A stretch of 64,000 nucleotides of DNA from NCBI GenBank assembly GCA_964610505.1, contig CAZSXU010000006.1:62001-126000 (forward strand). The letters run 5' to 3'. Positions 42,851-51,924 of the stretch are shown here, in pieces; positions within the stretch are counted from its first letter, which is position 1; each line of letters starts with the position of its first letter. A program made the translations under genes and the position numbers. The stretch comes from CAZSXU01 sp964610505 (GTDB lineage Bacteria; Arandabacterota; Arandabacteria; JAGLYR01). The notes below the pieces were generated by a model that searched no databases, was not told where the DNA came from, and saw only the letters and a list, made by a program, of their open reading frames with translations.

Positions 42851-44115
42851 AGTACAAAGCCATGCGGGGAACCCGGGATATCCTGCCGGGCGAGACCGAG
42901 AAATGGACGTTGGCCGAGCGGGTGTTCTGCGAGACGGCCGGCCGGTACGGCTGCAGGGAGATTCGCGTGCCCATCTTCGAGGCTACCGAGCTGTTTGAAC
43001 GGGGCATCGGGGAGTCCACCGACATTGTACAGAAAGAGATGTACACTTTCCCCGACCGCAAGAACCGGAGTCTGACCCTTCGCCCCGAAGGAACGGCGTC
43101 CGTGGTGCGCGCGTATCTGGAACACAGCCTCGGTCGCCGGGCGGGATTCGTGAAGCTCTACTACCTGGGCCCCATGTTCCGGTACGATCGGCCCGGTCAG
43201 GGGCGGTACCGTCAGTTTCACCAGGTCGGCGTCGAGTTCATCGGTTCGCCGGACCCGCAGGCGGATGTTGAGACGCTTGAAATCCTGATCGGTTTCCTGA
43301 CCGGCGTGGGACTCAAAGAACTCGAGACCAAGATCAACAGTCTCGGCTGTCCCGCGTGCCGGCCCGGGTATCAACGACGGCTCCAGGATGCGCTTCGAGC
43401 AATCAGGCCCTCCCTCTGCGGGGACTGCGAGACGCGCGTCGAGCGCAATCCTCTCCGGGTTCTGGACTGCAAGCGGGAGAGCTGCCGGGCGCTGTTCGGT
43501 GATCTGCCCGTCATGGTCGATCACCTGTGTGCGGAATGTGAGGATCACATGCGCCAGGTGGAAGAGAACCTGAAGCGGATCCGGCTTCCCTACGTCGTCG
43601 ATCCACTGCTTGTCCGAGGTCTGGACTACTACACGCGGACCACCTACGAGGTGCACCACGGGGGACTTGGCTCACAGTCCGCGCTTGGAGGGGGCGGACG
43701 CTACGACAGTCTGGTGGAGCAGATGGGAGGACCGCCGACGCCGGCGGTCGGATTCTCCGCGGGTCTGGAGCGCGTTCTTCTTTCTCTTGAGCAAGAAGGG
43801 GCGAGTCCCGACGTTGTCCGGGGCCCCGACGTGTTCCTGGCTGCCGCCGACGAGGCCGGTGGGGTGGAGGCTCTTCGCCTGGCCCATCGACTGAGGAGCC
43901 GATTCGCTGTGGAGAGAAACTATCGGCGGCGGAGCCTCAAGAGCCAGCTCAAGAGCGCCTCGGATCACGGTGCGCGCTTCGTCATCATCCTCGGTGAGCA
44001 GGAAATCGGCGAAGGGGCGGCCACGGTCAAGGACATGAAATCCGGCGAACAGGCGAAAGTGAGCCTGGCGACGCTGGACGAATGGCTGGAGAAGGCATTG
44101 CTGTCCGAGTCCTAG
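42847..44115 (+). CDS. hisS: Histidyl-tRNA synthetase
   Basis: 422 aa. It charges tRNA-His in the cytosol. The class II motifs are visible: motif 1 at FEATELFERGIGESTDIV, motif 2 GPMFRYDRPGQGRYRQFHQVGVEFIG, and motif 3 at ALGGGGRYDSLVE; the histidine-binding LVRGLDYYTRTTYEV is intact. Paired Cys (CPACRPGY, CGDC, CAEC) match the usual bacterial insertion. GTG 42847 overlaps the vanZ stop by four bases. Anticodon-binding domain at the C-terminus. Confidence 0.96.
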   Translation: MKYKAMRGTRDILPGETEKWTLAERVFCETAGRYGCREIRVPIFEATELFERGIGESTDIVQKEMYTFPDRKNRSLTLRPEGTASVVRAYLEHSLGRRAGFVKLYYLGPMFRYDRPGQGRYRQFHQVGVEFIGSPDPQADVETLEILIGFLTGVGLKELETKINSLGCPACRPGYQRRLQDALRAIRPSLCGDCETRVERNPLRVLDCKRESCRALFGDLPVMVDHLCAECEDHMRQVEENLKRIRLPYVVDPLLVRGLDYYTRTTYEVHHGGLGSQSALGGGGRYDSLVEQMGGPPTPAVGFSAGLERVLLSLEQEGASPDVVRGPDVFLAAADEAGGVEALRLAHRLRSRFAVERNYRRRSLKSQLKSASDHGARFVIILGEQEIGEGAATVKDMKSGEQAKVSLATLDEWLEKALLSES

Positions 44116-44128
44116 AGAGGAAGGCGGT

Positions 44129-45910
44129 GTGGAGGACATTCGACGGTTTGCGCGGACCCACACGTGCGGAGGGCTTCGCCGAGACGACGTGGGCCAGGAG
44201 GTCATCCTTGTGGGATGGCTTCACCGACTCCGGACCCACGGGGGGGTCAACTTCATTGACGTGAGGGATCGGTACGGGGTCACGCAGGTGGTGATTCGGG
44301 AGGACGTCGAGACTCACGGCCGACCGCCGGCGGGCCTCAGGGCCGAGTTCGTTCTGGCCGTCCGGGGCAACGTCTCGGCGCGCCCGGAAGGGATGGTCAA
44401 TCCGAACATGGCCACCGGCGAGGTCGAAGTCGTGGCCGAAGAGGTAGCTGTTCTTAACGAATCGGCCGTTCCCCCGTTTGTGATCGAAAACGAGACGAAC
44501 GCCAACGAGGATCTGAGACTCAAGTACCGCTATCTCGATCTCCGCCGAGTGCCCATGAAGGACAATATCGTGCTCCGCCACCGAGTGACCGCGGCGGTCC
44601 GCGAGGTTCTTAACAGGGAGGATTTTCTTGAGATCGAGACTCCGACTCTGGTCAAGGCGACGCCGGAGGGGGCCCGGGACTTCCTCGTGCCTGCTCGTCT
44701 CCAGCCGGGCAAGTTCTACGCACTTCCGCAATCTCCGCAGCTCTACAAACAGCTGCTCATGGTTTCCGGCTTCGACCGCTACTATCAGCTGGCCCGGTGC
44801 CTGAGGGACGAAGACCTTCGAGCCGACCGGCAGCCCGAGCATACGCAGATTGACATCGAGATGAGCTTTGTCAGCGAGGAAGACGTATTCGCGTTGGGTG
44901 AGAGACTGATGGGCCATCTCTTCGAGTCGGTGCTGGGCCGGGAGTTGAAGACCCCGTTTCCCAAGCTCGCGTACCGGGACGCGATCGCGCGTTACGGATC
45001 GGACAAACCGGATCTGCGGTTCGGTCTGGAGATCGCCGATGTCACGGATAGCCTGAAGACGTCGACTCTCAAGATCTTCCAGGACGCGCGCGCCTCGGGT
45101 AACTCGGTATGTGCACTTCGTGTTCCCGGTGGAGCCAGCTGGTCCCGGAAGGACATTGAATCGTTCGGGGCTCTGGTGGAGAAGGCCGGGGGCAAGGGTG
45201 TCCTCTGGTCCAAGACCGGATCCGGGGGATTCGAGGGGGGGGTGGCCAAGCATCTGGATGACACGTGCAGCCTGAAACTGAACGAAGCGCTTGGACTCGG
45301 AGAGTCGGATCTGGTCCTCTTCGCCGCCGACAAACCCCACCGGGCGCCCGTTCTTCTCGGAGTCCTCAGGCGGCCGGTCGCAGATAAGCTGGAGATCGTC
45401 CCCGAGGGCGTGGATGCGTTTGCGTGGGTGACGGAGTTCCCGCTATTTGAATGGTCCGAGGAAGCCGAGAAGTGGGAGCCCACGCACCACATGTTTTCGA
45501 TGCCGAGATTCGAGGACCTTGCGTATCTGGATTCCGACCCAGGACGCGTCCGGGGGCAGGTCTACGACCTGGTCTACAACGGCGTCGAACTGGGCTCGGG
45601 GAGTGTGCGGGTGCATGTGCGCCCGCTCCAGGAAAAAATCATGAAGATCGTGGGTTTTCCTGCCGAACTAGCGGAAGAGAGGTTTGGCTTTCTCTTGGAA
45701 TCTTTTGAGTATGGTGCACCCCCTCATGGAGGCGTTGCGCTGGGGCTGGACCGCCTGGTCATGGTCATGGCCGGCCGCGAGTCCATCCGGGACGTGATCG
45801 CGTTTCCGAAAACTACAACAGGAGGGTCGCTGGTGGACGGTTGTCCGTCGCCGGTGTCGGCGTCGGACCTCGAGGAGCTGGGTCTCCGAAACATTGCGAA
45901 GACACCTTGA
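44129..45910 (+). CDS. aspS: Aspartyl-tRNA synthetase
   Basis: 593 aa. N-terminal OB-fold anticodon domain, class II core with motif 2 RCLRDEDLRADRQPEHTQIDIEMSF and motif 3 GVALGLDRLVM, and the bacterial GAD-type insertion in between. The length fits the bacterial-type enzyme; whether it is discriminating or non-discriminating is not tested here. It starts at GTG 44129 with GAGAGGAAGG upstream and lies 13 bases after hisS. Confidence 0.95.
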   Translation: MEDIRRFARTHTCGGLRRDDVGQEVILVGWLHRLRTHGGVNFIDVRDRYGVTQVVIREDVETHGRPPAGLRAEFVLAVRGNVSARPEGMVNPNMATGEVEVVAEEVAVLNESAVPPFVIENETNANEDLRLKYRYLDLRRVPMKDNIVLRHRVTAAVREVLNREDFLEIETPTLVKATPEGARDFLVPARLQPGKFYALPQSPQLYKQLLMVSGFDRYYQLARCLRDEDLRADRQPEHTQIDIEMSFVSEEDVFALGERLMGHLFESVLGRELKTPFPKLAYRDAIARYGSDKPDLRFGLEIADVTDSLKTSTLKIFQDARASGNSVCALRVPGGASWSRKDIESFGALVEKAGGKGVLWSKTGSGGFEGGVAKHLDDTCSLKLNEALGLGESDLVLFAADKPHRAPVLLGVLRRPVADKLEIVPEGVDAFAWVTEFPLFEWSEEAEKWEPTHHMFSMPRFEDLAYLDSDPGRVRGQVYDLVYNGVELGSGSVRVHVRPLQEKIMKIVGFPAELAEERFGFLLESFEYGAPPHGGVALGLDRLVMVMAGRESIRDVIAFPKTTTGGSLVDGCPSPVSASDLEELGLRNIAKTP

Positions 45911-45961
45911 CCCTGAATCGGGATTCGATTCTGGGAGGTTGAGAAAACGGTGATTTTCGTC

Positions 45962-45991
45962 TTGACAATCCTTCGGGCGGGCTGCTAGCCT
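45962..45991 (+). promoter_or_regulatory. Sigma-70 promoter of the small Lpp-like lipoprotein gene
   Basis: TTGACA, 18-base spacer, TAGCCT, about 75 bases before the start codon. Confidence 0.65.
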
Positions 45992-46064
45992 GGATCTGTT
46001 AGCTTCTGGAAAATAATGCAGATAGGATTGTCGGGCAGTGGATGAACAAAGGGGGTGGTAGCGG

Positions 46065-46358
46065 ATGTTCACTCCGAAGAACGCAATGATTCTGATCGGC
46101 GCGTGTCTGGTCGTGGGGCTTCTGGCGGGGTGTGGGAAGCCGCCTGAGCCGTGCACGGTGAGTCCTTCAATGATCGAGACCGTCGACAAGGATGCCAACC
46201 GGGTGGAGAAGGAACTCGACGCCGTGACAGCCGAGATCAAAGATCTGGAGGCTGAATACCAGGCCAAGTCAAGGAAGATCAAGCAACTCGAAGCTCAGAA
46301 GGCTGAGCTGGAAGATCTGAAGTCCAAGGTGGAGGGGGGCGGCCCTCCCAGGCGCTAG
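46065..46358 (+). CDS. Small Lpp-like lipoprotein with coiled coil
   Basis: 97 aa. Lipobox GLLAGC gives a lipidated Cys near 23. The mature protein is mostly one heptad-repeat helix (VEKELDAVTAEIKDLEAEYQAKSRKIKQLEAQKAELEDLKSK), like the Braun lipoprotein but without the C-terminal lysine anchor. Together with the following LysM protein it may link the outer membrane with the cell wall. AAAGGGGG site upstream. Confidence 0.82.
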   Translation: MFTPKNAMILIGACLVVGLLAGCGKPPEPCTVSPSMIETVDKDANRVEKELDAVTAEIKDLEAEYQAKSRKIKQLEAQKAELEDLKSKVEGGGPPRR

Positions 46359-46436
46359 GTTCCTCTACCCCTGGCCGTGGAACGTGAGGTCGAGCGCCAT
46401 GGGAGCCCTGGAGGTTGGAAAGGAGATGATCCAACG

Positions 46437-47138
46437 ATGAGAGCAATTGGGAAGGGGGCTGTCCTTCTAATTCTGTGCGTGCTTGTTGCGGCGGGTGCCG
46501 CGACGGCTCAGAAGTACGGGACCAAGTGGGACCCCGCGGCTCTTGAGAGGGGCGAGTATCTCTCTGAAGAGGAATACTGCAAGCTGAAGCAAGAAGAGGC
46601 GATGGTCTACTGCGAGACGATGGCCGATATTCTGGAGAGCCACAAGCGGGAGCTGGGAGACCTCAAGTCCGAGGTCGATCGCGAGAAGGCGGAGGCCGAT
46701 CGGTTGCGGAGTCAGGTTAAGAATCTGGATAATCGACTCGCGACGCTGAAAAAAGCGGTGGCCTCGATGGAGAATGAGTACGGTCCCTACCGGGGGAAGG
46801 CCTTCAGTCATACGGTGGTCAAGAGAGAGTTTCTTTCTCTGATCGCCGGCTATGATCAGATCTACGGCGATGCGATGAAATGGCCTCGACTCTACCGGGC
46901 CAACCGTGACCAGATCGAAGATCCGAATCTGATTTACCCGGATCAGGTTCTCAAGGTTCCTCACGGCTACCCGAAATGGCATCTCGTTGTCGACGGTGAG
47001 TTCCTGAGCAAGATCGCCAACTACTGGGAGATCTACGACGACGGAAGGGAATGGCCCCGTATCTACGAAGCGAACCAGGACCAGATTCGCGACCCGGACA
47101 TGATTCACCCGGATCAGGTTCTGAACATTCCCAGGTAG
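46437..47138 (+). CDS. Exported protein with coiled coil and two LysM domains
   Basis: 233 aa from ATG 46437. Signal peptide (to TAQKY), a coiled coil (about 55-115), then two tandem LysM domains (about 125-180, 182-233), each with WPRLY or WPRIY, (R/Q)DQI and a YPDQVL or HPDQVL ending, of the IYGD-type seen in peptidoglycan-binding and phage tail baseplate proteins. AAGGAG lies 11 bases upstream. It follows the Lpp-like lipoprotein by 78 bases and likely shares its promoter. Confidence 0.88.
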   Translation: MRAIGKGAVLLILCVLVAAGAATAQKYGTKWDPAALERGEYLSEEEYCKLKQEEAMVYCETMADILESHKRELGDLKSEVDREKAEADRLRSQVKNLDNRLATLKKAVASMENEYGPYRGKAFSHTVVKREFLSLIAGYDQIYGDAMKWPRLYRANRDQIEDPNLIYPDQVLKVPHGYPKWHLVVDGEFLSKIANYWEIYDDGREWPRIYEANQDQIRDPDMIHPDQVLNIPR

Positions 47139-47329
47139 CCGGATCAGGCATAGTGAACGTGAGACGACCGAATCCGGGGGGCCGGGCACCGGTCTCCCCG
47201 GTCGGCTGTTTGGATCGGGCGGTGGCCTGAGAGTCTCTTCCAGTCGTGAACCCGAAGCTCTTGGCTTCTGGAATTCCCCAGAACCAGGAGCTTTGCTTTA
47301 TTCGACGTAGGCGCGCTCGAGAGGAAACG

Positions 47330-48319
47330 ATGACGGAAGAACAGGTTCGTGAATGGATCGAACTGGGGCAGCTGGAACCGCTGGCTCTGTTCGGCGCGGG
47401 GGACGGGAACCTCAAGGTCTTGAGGGAGAAGTTTGGGATCAAGATCATCGCGCGGGGTGACCGGATTCTTCTTGAGGGTCCGTCCCGCGACGTCCGGAAG
47501 GCGAAGCGCTTCTTGGCGGATCTTGCCCAGGATGTCCGGCAGGGGAAAACGCTCACGCCGGGCGATGTTCGGTGCGCTCTGGACGTCGAAGATGGAACCG
47601 GGGTGCGGGAGGCGAACGACGAGTCCCTGGCTCTGGAGTGTCCCAGAAAGACGGTGCGGCCCAAGACGCCGGGGCAGATCCACTACCTGCGGTGCATGAT
47701 GGAGCACGATGTGGTTTTCTCCATCGGTCCCGCCGGTACGGGAAAGACATATTTGGCCATGGCGGCGGCGGTGGCGGCCCTCAAACGCCGCCTGGTGGAT
47801 CGCATTCTGCTCGTTCGGCCCGCGGTGGAGGCGGGGGAGTCGCTGGGGTTTCTGCCCGGCGATTTCCAGGAGAAGATCGATCCGTATCTCCGGCCCCTCT
47901 ACGACGCGCTTTACGGAATGATGGCCGCCAACCAGATCCGCAGATCGCTGGACATGGGAGTCATCGAGGTCGCGCCCTTGGCCTACATGCGCGGGCGCAC
48001 GCTCAACAACGCCTTCGTCGTCCTTGATGAGGCCCAGAACACGACTCTCGGCCAGTTGAAAATGTTTCTGACGCGTCTGGGATTCAATTCCAAGGCCGTG
48101 ATCACGGGGGATGTCACCCAGATCGACTTGGTGCCCAAGGGGAGCTCGGGGCTCGTCCTGGTCCAACCGATCCTGATGGAAATCGCCGACATCGCGTTCG
48201 TCCGAATGACCGAGAAGGACGTCGTCCGGCACCCCTTGGTTCAGAAGATCATCAAGGCATTTGAGAAACACTCGGACGGCGACTCGCGCAACGACACGTC
48301 CCCGGCGTCGGGCTCCTGA
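47330..48319 (+). CDS. PhoH family ATPase
   Basis: 329 aa. The P-loop SIGPAGTGKTYLAMA (about 141) and Walker B FVVLDEAQNTT (about 230), with GDVTQIDLVPKGSSGL as sensor, mark the PhoH/YbeZ class. The first 110 residues include a KH-like RNA-binding segment (FGIKIIARGDRILLEGPSRDVRKA). It works with YbeY in rRNA maturation. ATG 47330 has GAGAGGAAACG upstream. ybeY follows on the same strand after 38 bases. Confidence 0.93.
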   Translation: MTEEQVREWIELGQLEPLALFGAGDGNLKVLREKFGIKIIARGDRILLEGPSRDVRKAKRFLADLAQDVRQGKTLTPGDVRCALDVEDGTGVREANDESLALECPRKTVRPKTPGQIHYLRCMMEHDVVFSIGPAGTGKTYLAMAAAVAALKRRLVDRILLVRPAVEAGESLGFLPGDFQEKIDPYLRPLYDALYGMMAANQIRRSLDMGVIEVAPLAYMRGRTLNNAFVVLDEAQNTTLGQLKMFLTRLGFNSKAVITGDVTQIDLVPKGSSGLVLVQPILMEIADIAFVRMTEKDVVRHPLVQKIIKAFEKHSDGDSRNDTSPASGS

Positions 48320-48357
48320 GTCCGCCGGGTGCGGCGGCGGGGCACGAGGAGGTTCGA

Positions 48358-48804
48358 GTGGAAGTCCTGGTCGGCTCATCGGTGAAGAGACCCGGGGTTC
48401 GTGTCCCCGAGGTGCGACGGTTGGCCGAGCAAGTTCTCTCGGCCGAAGGCAGGAAGAACGTGGAGCTCTCGGTGTTGCTTGTGGGTCGGCGCGCCATGAA
48501 AACCCTCAACGAGCGGTACACCGGGCGCCGGGGGGCTACGGACGTGCTCTCCTTCCAGATGGCGGGTGAGGAGTTCTGCGGGCGCGTGCTCGGGGACGTC
48601 TACGTATGTGTGGATCAGGCGCGATCGCAGGCGCGTGTGTCGGGTGAACCCGTCCGCGAGGCAATCCTGCGACTCGTCATTCACGGCCTTCTCCACCTCC
48701 TGGGGTTCGATCACACGCGGGGGTCGAAAGAGGCGAAGGAAATGGAAGGACGTCAGGAGTTCCATCTCAAGCGTTGGTTGGCCGAGCGGAAGAAACACTC
48801 ATAA
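48358..48804 (+). CDS. ybeY: Endoribonuclease YbeY, rRNA maturation factor
   Basis: 148 aa. The zinc-binding HGLLHLLGFDHTRG motif (HxxxHxxxxDH) and RRGATDVLSFQM opening are intact. It processes 16S rRNA 3' ends and supports ribosome quality control with PhoH. GTG 48358 has GAGGAGG 6 bases upstream. mgtE starts 14 bases after its stop. Confidence 0.95.
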   Translation: MEVLVGSSVKRPGVRVPEVRRLAEQVLSAEGRKNVELSVLLVGRRAMKTLNERYTGRRGATDVLSFQMAGEEFCGRVLGDVYVCVDQARSQARVSGEPVREAILRLVIHGLLHLLGFDHTRGSKEAKEMEGRQEFHLKRWLAERKKHS

Positions 48805-48818
48805 AGGGTCGTCGAGCC

Positions 48819-50168
48819 ATGGAATTCGATCTCCAGAGGACGTTTGATCAGGTGGCGCTGGCTCTCCAAAACGGTCGGCTCGAGGTCGTGGAAGATCTGG
48901 TCAACGTGCTGCATCCGGCCGATCTTGTCGACGTGCTCCACAATCTTGACGTCGAGGAACGCCGCGTCATTTACGGGCGGCTGTCCTTGGAGCCGTTGTC
49001 CGAAGTCCTCGATGAGGCGGATGAGGCGCTCATGCGCGACATTCTCGAGACGCTGGACGATCGGAAGATCTCCAGGGTCGTCGAGATTCTGCCCTCGGAC
49101 GAGGCCGCCGACCTCGTGGGCGCGTTGCCCGAGGACCGCGCTGCCTCGGTGCTCGCTCTGCTTAAGAAGGAAGACTCGGAAGAGGTTCGCGATCTTCTCC
49201 GCTACGATGAGGAAACCGCCGGGGGGATCATGGAGACCGAGGTGGTCTCGGTCCCGGAAAACGCCCTGGTGGCCGAAGCGATCGACATGATCCGCCGGGC
49301 CGTGGAGGAAGAACGTCGGGTCTATTCCGTTTTTGTCGTAGATGCCAAGGGGAGTCTCCTCGGCGAGCTGGCGCTCTCCAGGCTTCTTCTGGCCAAACCG
49401 GTTGTGCCCGTGCACGAGGTGATGCAGCCGGCGGTGAGTGTTCAGACGGATCTGGATCAGGAGGAAGTCGCCCGCGTCGTCAGCAAGTACGATGTGACGG
49501 TCGTGGCCGTGGTCGACCCGGAGAGGCGGCTGGTCGGACAGGTGACCGTGGACGACGTGGTGGACGTGATTGAGGAGGAGGCCACGGAGGATTTCTCAAA
49601 GATAGCCGGGGCCGGCGGCGAGGAGGTTCACGAACCCTCGGCCCTTCGGGTCTCGGGCATCCGTCTTCCGTGGCTGATCGTGGGCCTCGCGGGGGGACTT
49701 GTCACGGCGAGGATCATGAGCGTGTTCGAAATGTCTCTGGCCGCGATGATTTCGATCGCCTTCTTCCTGCCCGTGATGACGGCGATGGCGGGCAACGCGG
49801 CGATCCAGTCGTCGGCGATCGTGATTCGCGGGCTGGCCACCGGCGAGGTGGGACTCTTTGGGCTCCGCCGCCGGTTCATGAAGGAGATTCGGGTCTCCCT
49901 CATCAACGGACTGGCCTGCGGGACGATCCTGGGCGCCACGACGGTGTTCTGGAGGCATGATGTCAAACTGGGTGTTCTTCTGGGCCTGTCCATGCTGGGC
50001 GTGATTCTGCTGGCGACCACCGTGGGAGCACTCGTTCCTCTCGCGCTCAAACGGATGAGGATCGATCCGGCCATTGCGATGGGGCCCATTGTCACCACGT
50101 GGAACGACATCGTCAGCGTGGTGATTTACCTGGCCCTTGCCACCGTGTTCCTGCGCTGGTTGGAGTAG
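48819..50168 (+). CDS. mgtE: Magnesium transporter MgtE
   Basis: 449 aa. N-terminal helical MgtE-N domain (about 15-120), a pair of CBS domains (about 125-250), and five C-terminal membrane helices with PVMTAMAGNAAIQSSAIVIRG, the Mg2+ selectivity motif. The CBS pair senses cytosolic Mg2+ and closes the channel. ATG 48819 has only a weak AAAGGG site. Overlaps neither neighbour; recO begins 9 bases later. Confidence 0.95.
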   Translation: MEFDLQRTFDQVALALQNGRLEVVEDLVNVLHPADLVDVLHNLDVEERRVIYGRLSLEPLSEVLDEADEALMRDILETLDDRKISRVVEILPSDEAADLVGALPEDRAASVLALLKKEDSEEVRDLLRYDEETAGGIMETEVVSVPENALVAEAIDMIRRAVEEERRVYSVFVVDAKGSLLGELALSRLLLAKPVVPVHEVMQPAVSVQTDLDQEEVARVVSKYDVTVVAVVDPERRLVGQVTVDDVVDVIEEEATEDFSKIAGAGGEEVHEPSALRVSGIRLPWLIVGLAGGLVTARIMSVFEMSLAAMISIAFFLPVMTAMAGNAAIQSSAIVIRGLATGEVGLFGLRRRFMKEIRVSLINGLACGTILGATTVFWRHDVKLGVLLGLSMLGVILLATTVGALVPLALKRMRIDPAIAMGPIVTTWNDIVSVVIYLALATVFLRWLE

Positions 50169-50177
50169 GGGGGTGCC

Positions 50178-51020
50178 ATGCCCCTGGCGGCGACCGAGGG
50201 CATCATCTTGAAACGGATTCGTCTGGGGGAGACGAGCAAGATCGTCACCGTCCTCACACCGGCATATGGAAAAATCAAGCTGGTCGCCAAAGGAGCGCGC
50301 AAGCCGAAGCACCGGTACGGGTCGGGAATGGAACCGTTCAGTGTGTGTTCCATCGTCTTCTATCGGCGCGAGGACCGGGACCTGCAGATGCTCTCCCAGT
50401 GTGATACTCTCGAGAGCCACATGCGGTTCGGCGAAGATCTCCGGAGGTTGGCCTACGGTTCAGCGGTGCTGGAGCTGGCCGACAAGCTCGTGCTGGAGAA
50501 CGAGGCGACGGCGGATATTTATGGGTGGGTCGTGGGCGCGGTTCGGTGGTTGTCGGATTCGGCTCCAGCGGATCTTCCGCTTCTCTGGTGGGCGTATCAG
50601 CTGAAGTTACTGGAGGCCTTGGGATATCGTCCGGAGTTGGAATGCTGCGGAGGTTGCGGACGGCCGGTGACGGGGCGGAACATTCGTTTTGCCATGGGGG
50701 CGGGCGGTGTGCGTTGTGAGTTGTGCGTCTCAGGAAACGAGACGCCCGTCTCGGGAAACGAGACGCCCGTCTCGGGAAACGAGATGAGCATCTCGGGGGG
50801 AAGCCTGCGGGCGCTCCAGTTTTTATCTCGGGCACCGTGGGAAGAGATTCGATCCCTCAAGGTGAGCCGCCGGCAGGCGGGCGAGATCGAGAGTTTCCTG
50901 TTTCGGTTCTTGATCGGCCGGTTCGGAGAATCGTTCCGAATCAAGTCGCTCGGGATCCTAGGATCGGTGCGGAAAAGGGAGAACGCCAGTGGATTTTCAG
51001 ACGCTTATCATGCGGCTTGA
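50178..51020 (+). CDS. recO: DNA repair protein RecO
   Basis: 280 aa, longer than most RecO proteins. N-terminal OB fold (TEGIILKRIRLGETSKIVTVLTP), helical core, and a C4 zinc finger (ECCGGCGR and RCELC). Straight after the finger lies an in-frame VSGNETP triplet repeat. It loads RecA on gapped DNA with RecR. The last 32 bases overlap glyQ, so the C-terminal tail (SGFSDAYHAA) is encoded inside glyQ in another frame. Confidence 0.92.
   Translation: MPLAATEGIILKRIRLGETSKIVTVLTPAYGKIKLVAKGARKPKHRYGSGMEPFSVCSIVFYRREDRDLQMLSQCDTLESHMRFGEDLRRLAYGSAVLELADKLVLENEATADIYGWVVGAVRWLSDSAPADLPLLWWAYQLKLLEALGYRPELECCGGCGRPVTGRNIRFAMGAGGVRCELCVSGNETPVSGNETPVSGNEMSISGGSLRALQFLSRAPWEEIRSLKVSRRQAGEIESFLFRFLIGRFGESFRIKSLGILGSVRKRENASGFSDAYHAA
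50727..50789. repeat. Three 21-bp palindromic tandem repeats in recO
   Basis: Units begin at 50727, 50748 and 50769 and encode VSGNETP, VSGNETP and VSGNEMS. The DNA is rich in perfect dyads: CGTCTCG-GGAAA-CGAGACG and GAGACG-CC-CGTCTC. It lies right after the zinc finger, where an insertion is tolerated. Confidence 0.85.
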
Positions 51021-51876
51021 GGCTTTCTGGGCGGAGCAGGGTTGCGTCATCCAGCAACCGTACAATTCCGAGGTTGGAGCGGGAACTTTCAACCCGGCGA
51101 CCTTCCTCAGATCTCTGGGCCCGGAGCCCTGGCGGGTTGCGTACGTGGAGCCCTCGAAGCGACCGAAAGACGGACGCTACGGCGAGAATCCCAACCGCGT
51201 CCAACAGTTCTTCCAGTACCAGGTGATTCTCAAGCCGTCTCCCGAGGACATCGTCGACCTCTACTTCGAGAGTCTCCGGCGCATCGGGATCGAACCACGG
51301 GAACATGATCTCCGTCTGGTCGAGGACGACTGGGAGTCCCCGACCCTCGGAGCCTGGGGATTGGGATGGCAGGTCTGGTTGGATGGGATGGAGATCACTC
51401 AGTTCACGTACTTCCAGCAGGTGGGAGGCATCGACCTGGATCCGATCTCGGTGGAGATTACCTATGGTCTCGAGCGCATGGCCATGCCGATCCAGGGGGT
51501 CGATAACATTTTTGCGATTGCCTGGGGTGGGGGCGTGACGTGGGGAGACGTCTACCGCCAGAACGAGGTTGAATTTTCGAAGTTCAACTTCGAAGAAGCG
51601 GACGTCGATATGCATTTCCGGCTCTTCGAAATGTGGGAGCGGGAGACGATTCGCCTGCTCGACCGGGGTCTGGTGGCGCCGGGCTACGACGCAGTGCTGA
51701 AATGCTCGCACCTGTTCAACGTGTTGGAGGCGCGCGGCGCAATCTCGGTAACCGAACGCACCGGCTACATCGCCCGTGTGCGGGGCCTGGCGCGCCGAGC
51801 GGCTCTGGCATATCTGGAGCAGAGAGAAGAGATGGGATATCCGCTCCTGAGGGAGCAGGCGGCCGAAGCGGAATAG
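50989..51876 (+). CDS. glyQ: Glycyl-tRNA synthetase alpha subunit
   Basis: 295 aa, the separate alpha-beta type of enzyme. FQTLIMRLEAFWAEQGCVIQQPYNSEVGAGTFNPATFLR at the N-terminus and QFTYFQQVGGIDLDPISVEITYGLERM are characteristic. GTG 50989 overlaps recO. The beta subunit gene begins 48 bases downstream. Confidence 0.96.
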   Translation: MDFQTLIMRLEAFWAEQGCVIQQPYNSEVGAGTFNPATFLRSLGPEPWRVAYVEPSKRPKDGRYGENPNRVQQFFQYQVILKPSPEDIVDLYFESLRRIGIEPREHDLRLVEDDWESPTLGAWGLGWQVWLDGMEITQFTYFQQVGGIDLDPISVEITYGLERMAMPIQGVDNIFAIAWGGGVTWGDVYRQNEVEFSKFNFEEADVDMHFRLFEMWERETIRLLDRGLVAPGYDAVLKCSHLFNVLEARGAISVTERTGYIARVRGLARRAALAYLEQREEMGYPLLREQAAEAE

Positions 51877-51924
51877 GACGACGGAGGACGATCGCCCGGG
51901 AGAAGTCGGCCGAGGGAGGCGCGA

